DNA from: Kmv34 sp964524965
GTDB taxonomy: Bacteria > Aerophobota > Aerophobia > Aerophobales > B3-G15
Length of the DNA: 9,900 nt
Direction: 5' to 3'
Assembly: GCA_964524965.1 (NCBI GenBank)
Contig: CAZGDY010000061.1
Location: 1-9,900 of the forward strand
The notes beneath the pieces were generated by a model that was given only the letters and a program-made list of their open reading frames with translations, searched no databases and was not told the origin of the DNA. Positions 1-6,577 of the stretch are shown piece by piece (positions within the stretch are counted from its first letter, which is position 1; each line of letters opens with the position of its first letter). The position numbers were made by a program, and so were the translations under genes.

Positions 1-336
1 AGCAAGACAGAAATTAAAATAGCTGAAGGAAAAGTGGAGGAAGCTGAACTTGGTTTAAAAAAGCTTAAAAAGGATATTGTTACTGAGATGCAAAGCTATT
101 TTCTTGATTTGGAAAGAGGGGAAAAGAGGATCGAGTTTTGTCGACTTTCCCAAGGAAAAAGTCAGAAGATTTTAGATGTAGCTAAAAATATGTTTTGGCA
201 AGGGGCGATAACTGAGCAGGAGCTCAGAGAGAAAGAGATATCCTTAAAACAAGCTGAGATTAATCTTTTAGATGCTATAGTGGATTATGAAGTTATTAGA
301 ACCAAATTATTAAAGAGTTCAGGGAAAAGGGTTTAA
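1..336 (+). CDS. TolC-family outer membrane efflux protein, C-terminal fragment
   Basis: The reading frame is open from base 1, so this is the last 111 residues of a gene that starts before the window. The fragment is almost wholly helical and highly charged, with heptad-like spacing of Leu and Ile. It includes an F-W-x-G-A-I-T-x-x-E-L segment near its middle and an E-I-x-L-x-Q-A-E-I-N-L-L-D-A-I-V-D-Y run near its end. This is the typical end of the second coiled-coil repeat of TolC-type proteins, in which a helical tunnel crosses the periplasm and joins an outer-membrane barrel. The stop codon lies one base before the adaptor gene, and adaptor, ATPase and permease genes follow, which supports an efflux role. 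The GTG at 34 is only an internal in-frame codon, not a start. The family call rests on helix pattern and context, since no barrel is visible. Confidence 0.75.
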   Translation, partial: SKTEIKIAEGKVEEAELGLKKLKKDIVTEMQSYFLDLERGEKRIEFCRLSQGKSQKILDVAKNMFWQGAITEQELREKEISLKQAEINLLDAIVDYEVIRTKLLKSSGKRV

Positions 337-337
337 A

Positions 338-1447
338 ATGAAAAAAGGCAGAAAGAAGTTGATTTTTTGGATTGTGATAGCTGGTGTTATAGTTGTTATT
401 GGAATGATTTTTACCTATAAGTTTATTTTTCCAAACGAGGAGCCGATAGATTTTCAAACATCAACGATTGCTGTTGAGCGGGGAGATATTACCAATATTA
501 TTTCCGCTACTGGTTTTCTCTCGGCCCAGGCCAGCGTGGACCTGATTAGCAATAAAAGTGGTGCAGTGAAGGAAATTTTGGTGGCAGAAGGTAAATTTGT
601 CAAAAAGGGAGAGATCCTGGTTCGATTGGAAGATGATGAGGAACGCCTCTCACTCCTTCGGGCAGAAAATGTTCTACAAGAAGCTCTTTTGGAATTGGAA
701 TTAGCCCGGGTGAGCCAATCCTCGTCCAGCGATATTAAGAGGAAGGAAAGAACGGTTGCCGAACAGAAACTTGAGCTTGAGCTTAAGAAAAAAGAATTAG
801 AGGATACGGTGCTCAAGGCACCTTTTTCCGGTATCGTCTCTAAGATCTATGTCGAGGAGGGAGAATTAGCTTTGGGGGCGAATGTCTCTGCCTCGGAACC
901 TATTCTCAGGCTTGTTGATATCAGTCGGCTTTTTACTGATGTAAACGTTGATGAGGTCGATATCGCTAAGGTACGGGTGGAACAAAAGGCAAGAGTTACC
1001 GTAGATGCTTATCCAAATGAGATTTTCTTAGGAAAAATCAGCTCCATTGCTCCTGAAGCTACTACTATTTCCGGGTTAGTGGTCATTGAGGTTACGATAG
1101 AGCTTGAGGAAGCTCTTGCCAAGTTAAAACCAGGGTTTACCGCCAGTGCTGATATTGTTGCAGCGGAAGCTCAAGATGTGATTATTGTACCAATAGAGGA
1201 AGTGACAGAAAGAGATGGGCAGTATTTTGTGATGGTGCTCCAGGGTGAGAAATCGTCTCATCGCATGGTACAAGTAGGCATTTCTGATGATACCTTTATT
1301 GAGATAACTAAAGGTTTACAGGAGGGAGAGGTGATTATTGCTTCGGGTATGCAATCACTCATTGAGATGAGAAGGGCACAGCAGGCAGGTGAAAGTTCCA
1401 GATCGTTTGGACCCGGCGGTGGCGTGCGCCAACTGTCTCCCCACTAA
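338..1447 (+). CDS. MacA-like periplasmic adaptor (membrane fusion) protein
   Basis: This 369-residue protein links an inner-membrane ABC pump to a TolC-type channel. One hydrophobic anchor spans about residues 8-30 after a Lys/Arg-rich start. The first half of a biotinyl/lipoyl-like domain follows (about 44-98, with G-x-V-K-E-I-L-V-A-E-G and K-K-G-E-I-L-V-R-L). A short charged coiled-coil hairpin (about 101-157) comes next, then the second lipoyl half (A-P-F-S-G-I-V, 161-167), a beta-barrel region and a membrane-proximal domain. The tail is rich in Gly and Ser with an F-G-P-G-G-G motif, common in MacA-like proteins. The hairpin is short for a MacA. The ATG follows an AAAAGGG ribosome binding site by 6 bases and lies one base after the upstream stop. 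The exported substrate (peptide, macrolide-like compound or lipid) cannot be told from sequence. Confidence 0.9.
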   Translation: MKKGRKKLIFWIVIAGVIVVIGMIFTYKFIFPNEEPIDFQTSTIAVERGDITNIISATGFLSAQASVDLISNKSGAVKEILVAEGKFVKKGEILVRLEDDEERLSLLRAENVLQEALLELELARVSQSSSSDIKRKERTVAEQKLELELKKKELEDTVLKAPFSGIVSKIYVEEGELALGANVSASEPILRLVDISRLFTDVNVDEVDIAKVRVEQKARVTVDAYPNEIFLGKISSIAPEATTISGLVVIEVTIELEEALAKLKPGFTASADIVAAEAQDVIIVPIEEVTERDGQYFVMVLQGEKSSHRMVQVGISDDTFIEITKGLQEGEVIIASGMQSLIEMRRAQQAGESSRSFGPGGGVRQLSPH

Positions 1448-1463
1448 TTTTTACTGAGAGCCG

Positions 1464-2162
1464 ATGATTAAAGCAATCAATATTACTAAGAACTATCAAA
1501 TTGGAAAGGTATGTGTCGAGGCCCTGCGGGGAATAACTCTGATGATTGAGGATGGAGAGTATGTTGCCATTATGGGACCGTCAGGCTCCGGTAAATCAAC
1601 CCTTATGCATATTCTTGGCTGTCTGGACAAACCCACATCTGGTAAATTTTTCCTCGATGATGCAGAAATAGGAGCACTTAATGGAAATGAACTGGCCGTA
1701 ATTAGAAACCAAAAAATTGGGTTTGTCTTCCAGCGATTTAATCTTCTTCCTCGCGCCAGCGCTCTTCATAATGTTGAGCTTCCCCTTATCTATGCTGGTG
1801 TGAGGCCAAAAGAAAGAATTAAAAGAGCACGAATGGCTCTGGAGAAAGTAGAGTTAGCCGATAGATTAAATCATCGTCCAAGTGAGCTTTCCGGCGGTCA
1901 GGTTCAAAGAATTGCTATTGCCCGCGCTTTGGTGACGCAGCCCTCGGTAGTACTTGCCGATGAGCCTACCGGAAATCTTGACAGCGTAACCGGCGAGGAG
2001 ATTTTACAGCTTTTTCAGCAACTACATGAGGAAGGGCACACTATAGTGATGGTGACGCATGAGAAGTATGTAGCCGAGCGCTCCAAAAGGACAATTCATC
2101 TTAAAGATGGTCTGATAGAGAAAGAGGAAAGAAATGGCGAAGGAATAAGAAAGTGGAGCTGA
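1464..2162 (+). CDS. MacB/LolD-type ABC transporter ATP-binding protein
   Basis: This 232-residue cytoplasmic ATPase powers the efflux pump with the permease encoded next. The Walker A motif G-P-S-G-S-G-K-S-T is at residues 38-46 and the Q-loop glutamine at 90. The signature L-S-G-G-Q is at 142-146, Walker B plus catalytic Glu (V-V-L-A-D-E) at 162-167, and the H-loop His at 199. The segment A-D-E-P-T-G-N-L-D (165-173) is characteristic of the MacB/LolD/FtsE group, which do mechanical work across the periplasm rather than import. Here the ATPase and permease are separate proteins; in E. coli MacB they are fused. The ribosome binding site (GAGAG, 3 bases before the ATG) is weak and close, which may indicate translational coupling with the adaptor gene 16 bases upstream. 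Confidence 0.93.
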   Translation: MIKAINITKNYQIGKVCVEALRGITLMIEDGEYVAIMGPSGSGKSTLMHILGCLDKPTSGKFFLDDAEIGALNGNELAVIRNQKIGFVFQRFNLLPRASALHNVELPLIYAGVRPKERIKRARMALEKVELADRLNHRPSELSGGQVQRIAIARALVTQPSVVLADEPTGNLDSVTGEEILQLFQQLHEEGHTIVMVTHEKYVAERSKRTIHLKDGLIEKEERNGEGIRKWS

Positions 2163-3394
2163 AAGAGGGTATTAAGAGTGCTCTTAATGGTTTGTTAGCC
2201 AATCGATTACGCTCGTTCCTTTCTATGTTGGGAATCATCATCGGCATTGCTGCAGTTGTTACCATCATCGCTGTATCCGAGGGCTCTCAACAGATGATTC
2301 TTGCAAATATTCAGGCTTTAGGAACTAATCTTATTACAATATCTGCTGGGCGTGAAGGAGGTGCTTCAGGAAGTAGGTGGCGGCAACTCACCGATATTTT
2401 CACTCTAAAAGATGCGGAGCTTATTCGGACTAAGGCCTCAGCCGTAGCCGGAGTTGCTCCAGTGATAACCTCAAGGCTTCTTCTGCAATATGAGGACAAA
2501 AATACCAATATCACGGTCTACGGAGTTACCCCTGAGTATGAAGAGATTCTCAATTTCCATGTCCAAACCGGACGATTTGTCACAGAACAAGATTTGAAGA
2601 CCTACGGGAAGGTAATTATGCTTGGTCAACAAGTGGCTGAAGATCTTTTTGGTGAAAAGGACCCTGTAGGTCAAAGCGTGATAGTTAACGGTCCTTCAGG
2701 TAACAAATACAAGTTCAAAGTAGTGGGGCTCATGGAGTCCAAGGGACAGGTGATGTTTTTTAGGTTCGACGACCAGGCCTTTATTCCGATTACCACCGCT
2801 CAGAAACGGCTGCTTCAAACTCAATATATTGAGAGTATCTCAGTCCAGGCTCGGGATGAAGAGAGTACCAAGATGGCTCTTGAACAGGTCGATGCAATTT
2901 TTTATCAAAAATTCCAGGATGACACCAAGTATGCTATTACCTCTCAGGAAGAGATTCTTTCCACCATGGAAAATATCACCGGTATCTTAGCTATGATGTT
3001 GATTGGTATTGCAGGTATTTCGCTTCTGGTGGGAGGAATTGGAATTATGAACATAATGCTTGTTTCTGTTACCGAAAGAACTCGAGAAATTGGTATCCGA
3101 ATGGCCGTAGGAGCTAAAAGAAAAGATATCCTCCTCCAGTTTCTCTGGGAATCAATTTTACTTTGCCTGGTTGGAGGAGGAATAGGTATAGCGTTGGGTT
3201 GGACCGGATCTAAAATTATTTCTTTAGTGAGCTTTAGCGCTATGCCTGGTATGGGTTCAATGCAAACTATTATTTCTTTAGAAGCCATGCTTTTAGCTCT
3301 TGGTTTTGCCACTGCCGTAGGTTTATTTTTTGGAGTATATCCAGCCAATAAAGCTTCTAAACTTGATCCTGTAGAAGCCCTGGGATATGAATAA
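2153..3394 (+). CDS. MacB-type FtsX-family ABC transporter permease
   Basis: This 413-residue inner-membrane protein starts with GTG, overlapping the ATPase gene by 10 bases. An AGGA ribosome binding site at 2141-2144, 8 bases upstream, supports that start. The layout is classic for MacB permeases: one membrane helix (about 20-42), a large periplasmic domain of about 230 residues, then three helices (about 277-303, 332-352 and 377-396). After the second helix comes the hallmark motif T-E-R-T-R-E-I-G-I-R-M-A-V-G-A (about 307-321). The protein ends with Y-P-A-N-K-A-S-K-L-D-P-V-E-A-L, the usual FtsX-type ending. It probably acts as a dimer with the upstream ATPase, with the adaptor resting on its periplasmic domain. 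This is the last gene of the efflux operon; no clear terminator hairpin follows. The substrate is not predictable. Confidence 0.93.
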   Translation: MELKEGIKSALNGLLANRLRSFLSMLGIIIGIAAVVTIIAVSEGSQQMILANIQALGTNLITISAGREGGASGSRWRQLTDIFTLKDAELIRTKASAVAGVAPVITSRLLLQYEDKNTNITVYGVTPEYEEILNFHVQTGRFVTEQDLKTYGKVIMLGQQVAEDLFGEKDPVGQSVIVNGPSGNKYKFKVVGLMESKGQVMFFRFDDQAFIPITTAQKRLLQTQYIESISVQARDEESTKMALEQVDAIFYQKFQDDTKYAITSQEEILSTMENITGILAMMLIGIAGISLLVGGIGIMNIMLVSVTERTREIGIRMAVGAKRKDILLQFLWESILLCLVGGGIGIALGWTGSKIISLVSFSAMPGMGSMQTIISLEAMLLALGFATAVGLFFGVYPANKASKLDPVEALGYE

Positions 3395-3480
3395 AGTTTC
3401 CCAATGTTAAATCTTAAAAACCCGACCCCACTATTTTCTTAACCAAATAAACCGAACAAACTAAACAAACCATTTTACCC
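3395..3480 (+). other. A/C-rich spacer after the efflux operon, no recognised feature
   Basis: The first part of the 337-base gap between the permease and the binding-protein gene is poor in G and rich in AAC/AAA triplets on this strand (about 3440-3472). I see no stem-loop followed by a T run, so I cannot place an intrinsic terminator for the efflux operon here. Termination may be Rho-dependent, or some transcripts may read through. Confidence 0.4.
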
Positions 3481-3481
3481 C

Positions 3482-3509
3482 TTGACAGGATAAATTTTTT
3501 TATTATAAT
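3482..3509 (+). promoter_or_regulatory. Sigma-70-type promoter upstream of the importer/redox gene string
   Basis: A perfect -35 hexamer TTGACA (3482-3487) and a perfect -10 hexamer TATAAT (3504-3509) are separated by 16 bases. The spacer is very AT-rich. Transcription would start near 3515-3517, inside the first palindrome listed separately. It is the only strong promoter match I found in the gap and probably drives the genes from the small reading frame at 3553 through the redox subunits, since all later gene gaps are short or overlapping. Confidence 0.75.
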
Positions 3510-3512
3510 TAT

Positions 3513-3530
3513 ATGTGAAGAAACTCACAA
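3513..3530 (+). promoter_or_regulatory. Palindromic operator 1 (Rex- or CRP/FNR-like)
   Basis: The core TGTGA-N6-TCACA is perfect (3514-3518 and 3525-3529). Against the Rex consensus TTGTGAANNNNTTCACAA it matches 12 of the 14 fixed positions. It begins 3 bases after the -10 box and covers the predicted transcription start, a position that normally means repression. Rex (NADH/NAD+ sensor) is favoured over CRP because of position and because NADH-linked redox genes lie downstream, but the core alone fits both families. Confidence 0.6.
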
Positions 3531-3552
3531 ACATAAGAAAAGGATGGTTATA

Positions 3553-3693
3553 ATGCTTTTAAATAATGAGAAAAATGAAATACACCGAATGTTTTTAATT
3601 GTGCAGAATATCACAAATGTCTTTATCCTTCCCTTTTTTTTGCTTAGTATTGTGAGTTTATTCACAAATAAATTTATCATTTATTCCTCTTAA
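3553..3693 (+). CDS. Possible 46-residue single-span membrane peptide
   Basis: An ATG 8 bases after an AAAAGGA ribosome binding site (3538-3544) opens a frame of 46 codons ending with TAA at 3691-3693. It would be the first gene after the promoter, with a 5' leader of roughly 37 bases. The product has a polar start (residues 1-12, rich in Asn, Glu and Lys), a hydrophobic segment at about 14-37 containing F-I-L-P-F-F-L-L, and a short polar tail. That is consistent with one membrane helix. I do not recognise it. Against it: it is short, part of the hydrophobic stretch is encoded by a T-rich run, and operators 2 and 3 lie within it. It could be a leader peptide or non-coding leader RNA. Confidence 0.35.
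   Translation: MLLNNEKNEIHRMFLIVQNITNVFILPFFLLSIVSLFTNKFIIYSS
3599..3616 (+). promoter_or_regulatory. Palindromic operator 2 (weaker copy)
   Basis: The sequence reads TTGTGCA, GAAT, ATCACAA, matching 12 of 14 fixed positions of the Rex consensus. Its centre is 86 bases downstream of that of operator 1. It lies inside the possible 46-residue reading frame, so it is either a second binding site within the transcribed leader or a chance match. Confidence 0.4.
3650..3667 (+). promoter_or_regulatory. Palindromic operator 3 (best Rex consensus match)
   Basis: The sequence reads TTGTGAG, TTTA, TTCACAA: 13 of 14 fixed positions of the Rex consensus, and a perfect TGTGA-N6-TCACA core. Its centre is 51 bases after that of operator 2. 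A poor promoter (TTGTGA at 3650, TTTATC at 3673, 17-base spacing) would overlap it, but I do not rely on that. Three copies in about 155 bases argue against chance. Confidence 0.55.
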
Positions 3694-3731
3694 AAAGCGG
3701 AAATAAATAAAATTTGTTCCATTAGTAACGG

Positions 3732-4694
3732 ATGATAAAAATGAGAAGTATTTACAAAAAAATCTTAATTATCAGCTTATTAATCATTTTTCTATTGATC
3801 ACTTTTTCTTCCTGGGCCAAGATACCTTTAAATGTTTATTCGCCAGGTATTGTCTCGTCTCTGCCCTTTTTCTGGATTAAAGAAAAGGGATTTATGAATG
3901 AAAAGATGGATTTGAAAATCGAAATATCGACTGACCATCAAAGAGCTTTATCGTTAATCACTCAAGATGAGATTCAAATGATAATTACTGGTGTTAATGT
4001 AGGGGCTTTAGCTTTCAATAAGGGAATTGGCATAAATCTTTTAAATGTAAACGTTTGGGGTGTTGATTACCTGTTAACTTATGGGTTTAAAGTAGAACAT
4101 TGGGAAAATTTTAAAGCTAAAACTTTATGTTTGCCTTTAAAGGGGGGACCTTTGGATTTTGTGGTAAGGTTCCTCGTCCAAAAAGCGGGGGTAGATATAA
4201 ATAAGATTAATCTTGTTTATATGCCCCCTTCCCAGGGAGTTAAATACTTTCAAGCTGGTAAATTAGACGCTATTGTTTTACCAGAACCTCTGGTAACAAT
4301 TGCTTTAAAGAAAACTCCTTCTGCTTTTGTTTCATTAGATATTCAAAAAGAGTGGGCTAAATCTCACCAGGGTGATCCTAAAATTCCCTTTGTGGGGCTT
4401 TTTAGTTCTTCTTCTTTTTTACAAGAGCATCCCGTTCTGGTAGAAGAGTTTAAATATTTTTACCTTCAAGGTGTAAAATGGGTAAATCAAAATACAAAAG
4501 AAGCGGCAGAGCTTGCCCAAAAACACTTAAAAATTCCATCTTCCATATTTGAGGAAGCTCTGGAAGGTATCGATTTTGAGTGTATTTCTTCGGATCAGTC
4601 CCAAGAAAGGGTCCAAGAATATTTTAATGAAATGTTGGAAATATATCCCGAACTAATAGATGGGAGATTACCTGATGAGAAATTTTACCGATAG
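3732..4694 (+). CDS. ABC importer substrate-binding protein (NMT1/SsuA/TauA-like)
   Basis: This 320-residue exported binding protein delivers a small solute to the importer encoded next. A Lys/Arg-rich start, a hydrophobic core (about 11-24) and F-S-S-W-A before K30 form a signal peptide with likely cleavage after A29. There is no lipobox cysteine, so it should be a soluble periplasmic protein. The mature part begins with the family pattern P-L-N-V-Y-S-P-G, then L-P-F-F-W-I-K-E-K-G-F. Further on come C-L-P-L-K-G-G-P-L-D-F-V-V-R-F and Q-A-G-K-L-D-A-I-V-L-P-E-P, as in NMT1/THI5-like proteins for nitrate, alkanesulfonates, taurine or thiamine precursors. The exact ligand cannot be told. The start is uncertain: ATG at 3732 has no good ribosome binding site, and ATG at 3741 (GGATGA just upstream) gives the same mature protein. 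Confidence 0.88.
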   Translation: MIKMRSIYKKILIISLLIIFLLITFSSWAKIPLNVYSPGIVSSLPFFWIKEKGFMNEKMDLKIEISTDHQRALSLITQDEIQMIITGVNVGALAFNKGIGINLLNVNVWGVDYLLTYGFKVEHWENFKAKTLCLPLKGGPLDFVVRFLVQKAGVDINKINLVYMPPSQGVKYFQAGKLDAIVLPEPLVTIALKKTPSAFVSLDIQKEWAKSHQGDPKIPFVGLFSSSSFLQEHPVLVEEFKYFYLQGVKWVNQNTKEAAELAQKHLKIPSSIFEEALEGIDFECISSDQSQERVQEYFNEMLEIYPELIDGRLPDEKFYR

Positions 4695-5451
4695 TTTACT
4701 TACAAAATCTTTAGGTTTAAGCGGTATTGTGATATTGGTAGTTGTCTGGAGTTTATTTTCCCGAGGTATTAATTCTCTTATTCTTCCATCTCCTCTGGAA
4801 GTTGGAAAAGCGCTTATTGAGCTAGCAAGGAACGGCGAGCTCTGGGGAAATTTTTTAATTACTTTTAAGAGAACTTTAATTGGTTTTATAATTGCTTTTT
4901 TAGCCGGGGTAGGTATTGCTCTTTTGATGAAGAAAATCTTTGTTTTTCGCCGGATCTTTCAGCCTTTAATAATTTTTATCCAAACTACCCCACCAGTGAT
5001 TTGGCTTGTATTTGCCGTACTTTGGTTTGGAATAGCCCAAGATATAACTCCCATATTCATCATATTTATCATTGTTTTCCCGATCATTCTTATAAATTTT
5101 CTGGAAGGTTTGGATTCCCCCAATGAAGAACTTATCCAGATGGCCAAAGTTTATAACTGTAAAAAAACTAAATTATTTTTCAATATTCTTCTTCCTGGAA
5201 TAACCCCTTCTCTAATCTCTTCGGCGAAAATTGGACTTGCCTTTGCCTGGAAATCCACAGTCCTTGCTGAGTTTTTAGGGAGTTCAAGCGGAGTGGGATT
5301 TATGTTAAGCGTGGCTAATAATTTATTGGATACAGCAAAAGTTTTTGCTTGGGCCTTAATTCTTATTTTAGCTATGTTAGCTTTGGAATATTTAGTTATA
5401 AATCCAGTTAAAAAAAAGGTTAATTTATGGGCAGAATACGCGAAAAGTTAA
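4675..5451 (+). CDS. ABC importer permease (SsuC/TauC-like)
   Basis: This inner-membrane channel subunit of the importer is 258 residues long from the ATG at 4675. I prefer that start because GGGAG (4662-4666) lies 8 bases upstream; an in-frame ATG at 4660 would add five residues. Hydrophobic segments lie near 14-29, 67-85, 97-120, 125-143, 180-200 and 222-243, giving about six spans, as usual in the family. The cytoplasmic ATPase-docking (EAA) loop is at about 151-178 and includes E-E-L-I-Q-M-A-K-V-Y and L-P-G-I-T-P. The later A-W-K-S-T-V-L-A-E-F-L-G and G-V-G-F-M-L are also typical of SsuC/TauC proteins. The gene overlaps the binding-protein gene by 20 bases and the ATPase gene by 25 bases, so the three are almost certainly translated from one mRNA. 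Confidence 0.9.
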   Translation: MRNFTDSLLTKSLGLSGIVILVVVWSLFSRGINSLILPSPLEVGKALIELARNGELWGNFLITFKRTLIGFIIAFLAGVGIALLMKKIFVFRRIFQPLIIFIQTTPPVIWLVFAVLWFGIAQDITPIFIIFIIVFPIILINFLEGLDSPNEELIQMAKVYNCKKTKLFFNILLPGITPSLISSAKIGLAFAWKSTVLAEFLGSSSGVGFMLSVANNLLDTAKVFAWALILILAMLALEYLVINPVKKKVNLWAEYAKS

Positions 5452-6569
5452 TCGATCTGGTAAAAGTTAATAAAACTTATGGCTTTCTAAAAGTTTTAGA
5501 AGATGTTTCTCTTCACCTTTTTGAAGGAGAAATTGTATCCATTTTAGGGCCTTCTGGATGTGGGAAGACCACCCTTCTTAATATAATTGCCCACTTAACT
5601 TTGCCAGAGAAAGGTGAGGTGAGGGTAACCAAGGGTAAAAGAATCGGCTATATGTTTCAGGAGCCCCGACTTATTCCCTGGAAAAATGTGGAACAAAATA
5701 TTCTTTTTGCTCAAAAAAATTACTTACTAAGAAAAAATATCGCCCAAAAATTAAGGGAACAATTAATTCGCAAAGCAAAGATGGAGGACTTTATTCATTG
5801 TTTTCCTTCTCAGCTTAGCGGAGGAATGAAGCAAAGGGTTTCCTTAATCAGGGCTTTTTCCATAATGCCCCATATTTTGTTATTAGATGAGCCTTTTAAG
5901 TCTGTGGATTATAAAACTGTCCCCGTTATTGAGGAGATTATCAGAGAAAAATGCAGAAAAAAACAGCAAGGCATACTTATGGTTACTCATGATTATAGAG
6001 AAGCTATGAAATTAAGCAGCAGAGTGTATATTTTTTCTCAAAGGCCCGCCAAAATAAAAGAAGAAATCGAAACAGGTGTACCAAAGTTGTCTAATTTTTC
6101 TTTATCTTCATGGAATCATTCCTTGAATTTATCTAATCAAGAATTAATAAAAGGTGTTCAGGCCAAGGTTGGAAAAAATAATTTTAGGAGGCCTTATATG
6201 AAGTTAAGAGAAGTAATAAATTCTTTAAAGCTCCAAAACTTGACTCCCCAGCTTTATACAGATGTTTCTATTACAGGCTGTCATATCTCTGATGTGATGA
6301 GCGATGCTTTGGCTAACGCTTCAGAAGGAAATTTATGGATAACTCAGCAACAACACCAGGTAACAATTGCTCTTGCTTTTTTGAAGAGAATTCCGGCTGT
6401 TCTTCTTGTTAACGGCAAACAGCCCTCTCCAGAGACGATAGAAAAAGCAAAGGAAGAGAAAATAGTTATTCTGACAACACCTTTGTCTTGTTTTGAGATC
6501 TCTGGTAGGCTCTATCAGCTGGGTCTTACAGAAAAAAAAACAATAACTAAACTCACAGCACTAAATTAG
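5427..6569 (+). CDS. ABC importer ATPase (SsuB/TauB-like) fused in frame to a DRTGG domain
   Basis: The 380-residue frame has two parts. Residues 1 to about 257 are the importer ATPase: Walker A G-P-S-G-C-G-K-T-T (41-49), Q-loop Gln 78, signature L-S-G-G-M (130-134), Walker B and Glu (L-L-L-D-E, 151-155) and H-loop His 188. The D-loop reads F-K-S-V-D (157-161), where relatives usually have F-G/S-A/S-L-D. Residues 258-380 are a DRTGG domain: D-V-S-I-T-G-C-H-I-S-D-V-M-S-D, then L-W-I-T-Q and L-L-V-N-G. This domain is usually a separate protein of about 120 residues beside NADH-linked hydrogenase genes. The ATPase part already has normal family length. An A6 run at 6173-6178 sits at the junction; one more A would create a TAA stop there. 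The AAAAAGG ribosome binding site precedes the ATG by about 7 bases. The fusion may be real, a sequence error, or bypassed by internal initiation. Confidence 0.85.
   Translation: MGRIREKLIDLVKVNKTYGFLKVLEDVSLHLFEGEIVSILGPSGCGKTTLLNIIAHLTLPEKGEVRVTKGKRIGYMFQEPRLIPWKNVEQNILFAQKNYLLRKNIAQKLREQLIRKAKMEDFIHCFPSQLSGGMKQRVSLIRAFSIMPHILLLDEPFKSVDYKTVPVIEEIIREKCRKKQQGILMVTHDYREAMKLSSRVYIFSQRPAKIKEEIETGVPKLSNFSLSSWNHSLNLSNQELIKGVQAKVGKNNFRRPYMKLREVINSLKLQNLTPQLYTDVSITGCHISDVMSDALANASEGNLWITQQQHQVTIALAFLKRIPAVLLVNGKQPSPETIEKAKEEKIVILTTPLSCFEISGRLYQLGLTEKKTITKLTALN
6198..6569 (+). CDS. DRTGG domain protein from a probable internal start
   Basis: An ideal ribosome binding site, AGGAGG at 6186-6191, lies 6 bases before an ATG at 6198 in the same frame as the ATPase. 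It would yield a 123-residue protein (M-K-L-R-E-V-I-N-S-L start) matching the normal length and start of stand-alone DRTGG proteins found next to hydrogenase and NuoE/NuoF gene sets. The domain's molecular role is not established; it also occurs with CBS domains and in phosphotransacetylase-type proteins, where a regulatory role is presumed. Next downstream is a GHKL ATP-binding protein, the same partner seen in many anaerobes' hydrogenase clusters. I infer that a free DRTGG protein is made here, with or without the fusion. Confidence 0.65.
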   Translation: MKLREVINSLKLQNLTPQLYTDVSITGCHISDVMSDALANASEGNLWITQQQHQVTIALAFLKRIPAVLLVNGKQPSPETIEKAKEEKIVILTTPLSCFEISGRLYQLGLTEKKTITKLTALN

Positions 6570-6577
6570 AGGTAAAA

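Noticed and set aside
454..816. 120-codon open frame on the minus strand inside the adaptor gene
   Set aside because: It is Ser- and Arg-rich, matches no family pattern, and lies wholly within a well-supported gene; it is a shadow of the plus-strand coding sequence.
2944..3348. 134-codon minus-strand open frame inside the permease gene
   Set aside because: It lies opposite conserved FtsX membrane segments and reads as Pro/Ile-rich low-complexity sequence; no promoter or ribosome binding site supports it.
3617..3641. T-rich run that could be the tail of an intrinsic terminator
   Set aside because: No stable GC-containing stem lies just before it; the only ATCCTT partner (AAGGAT near 3540) is about 80 bases away. 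It also falls inside the possible small reading frame.
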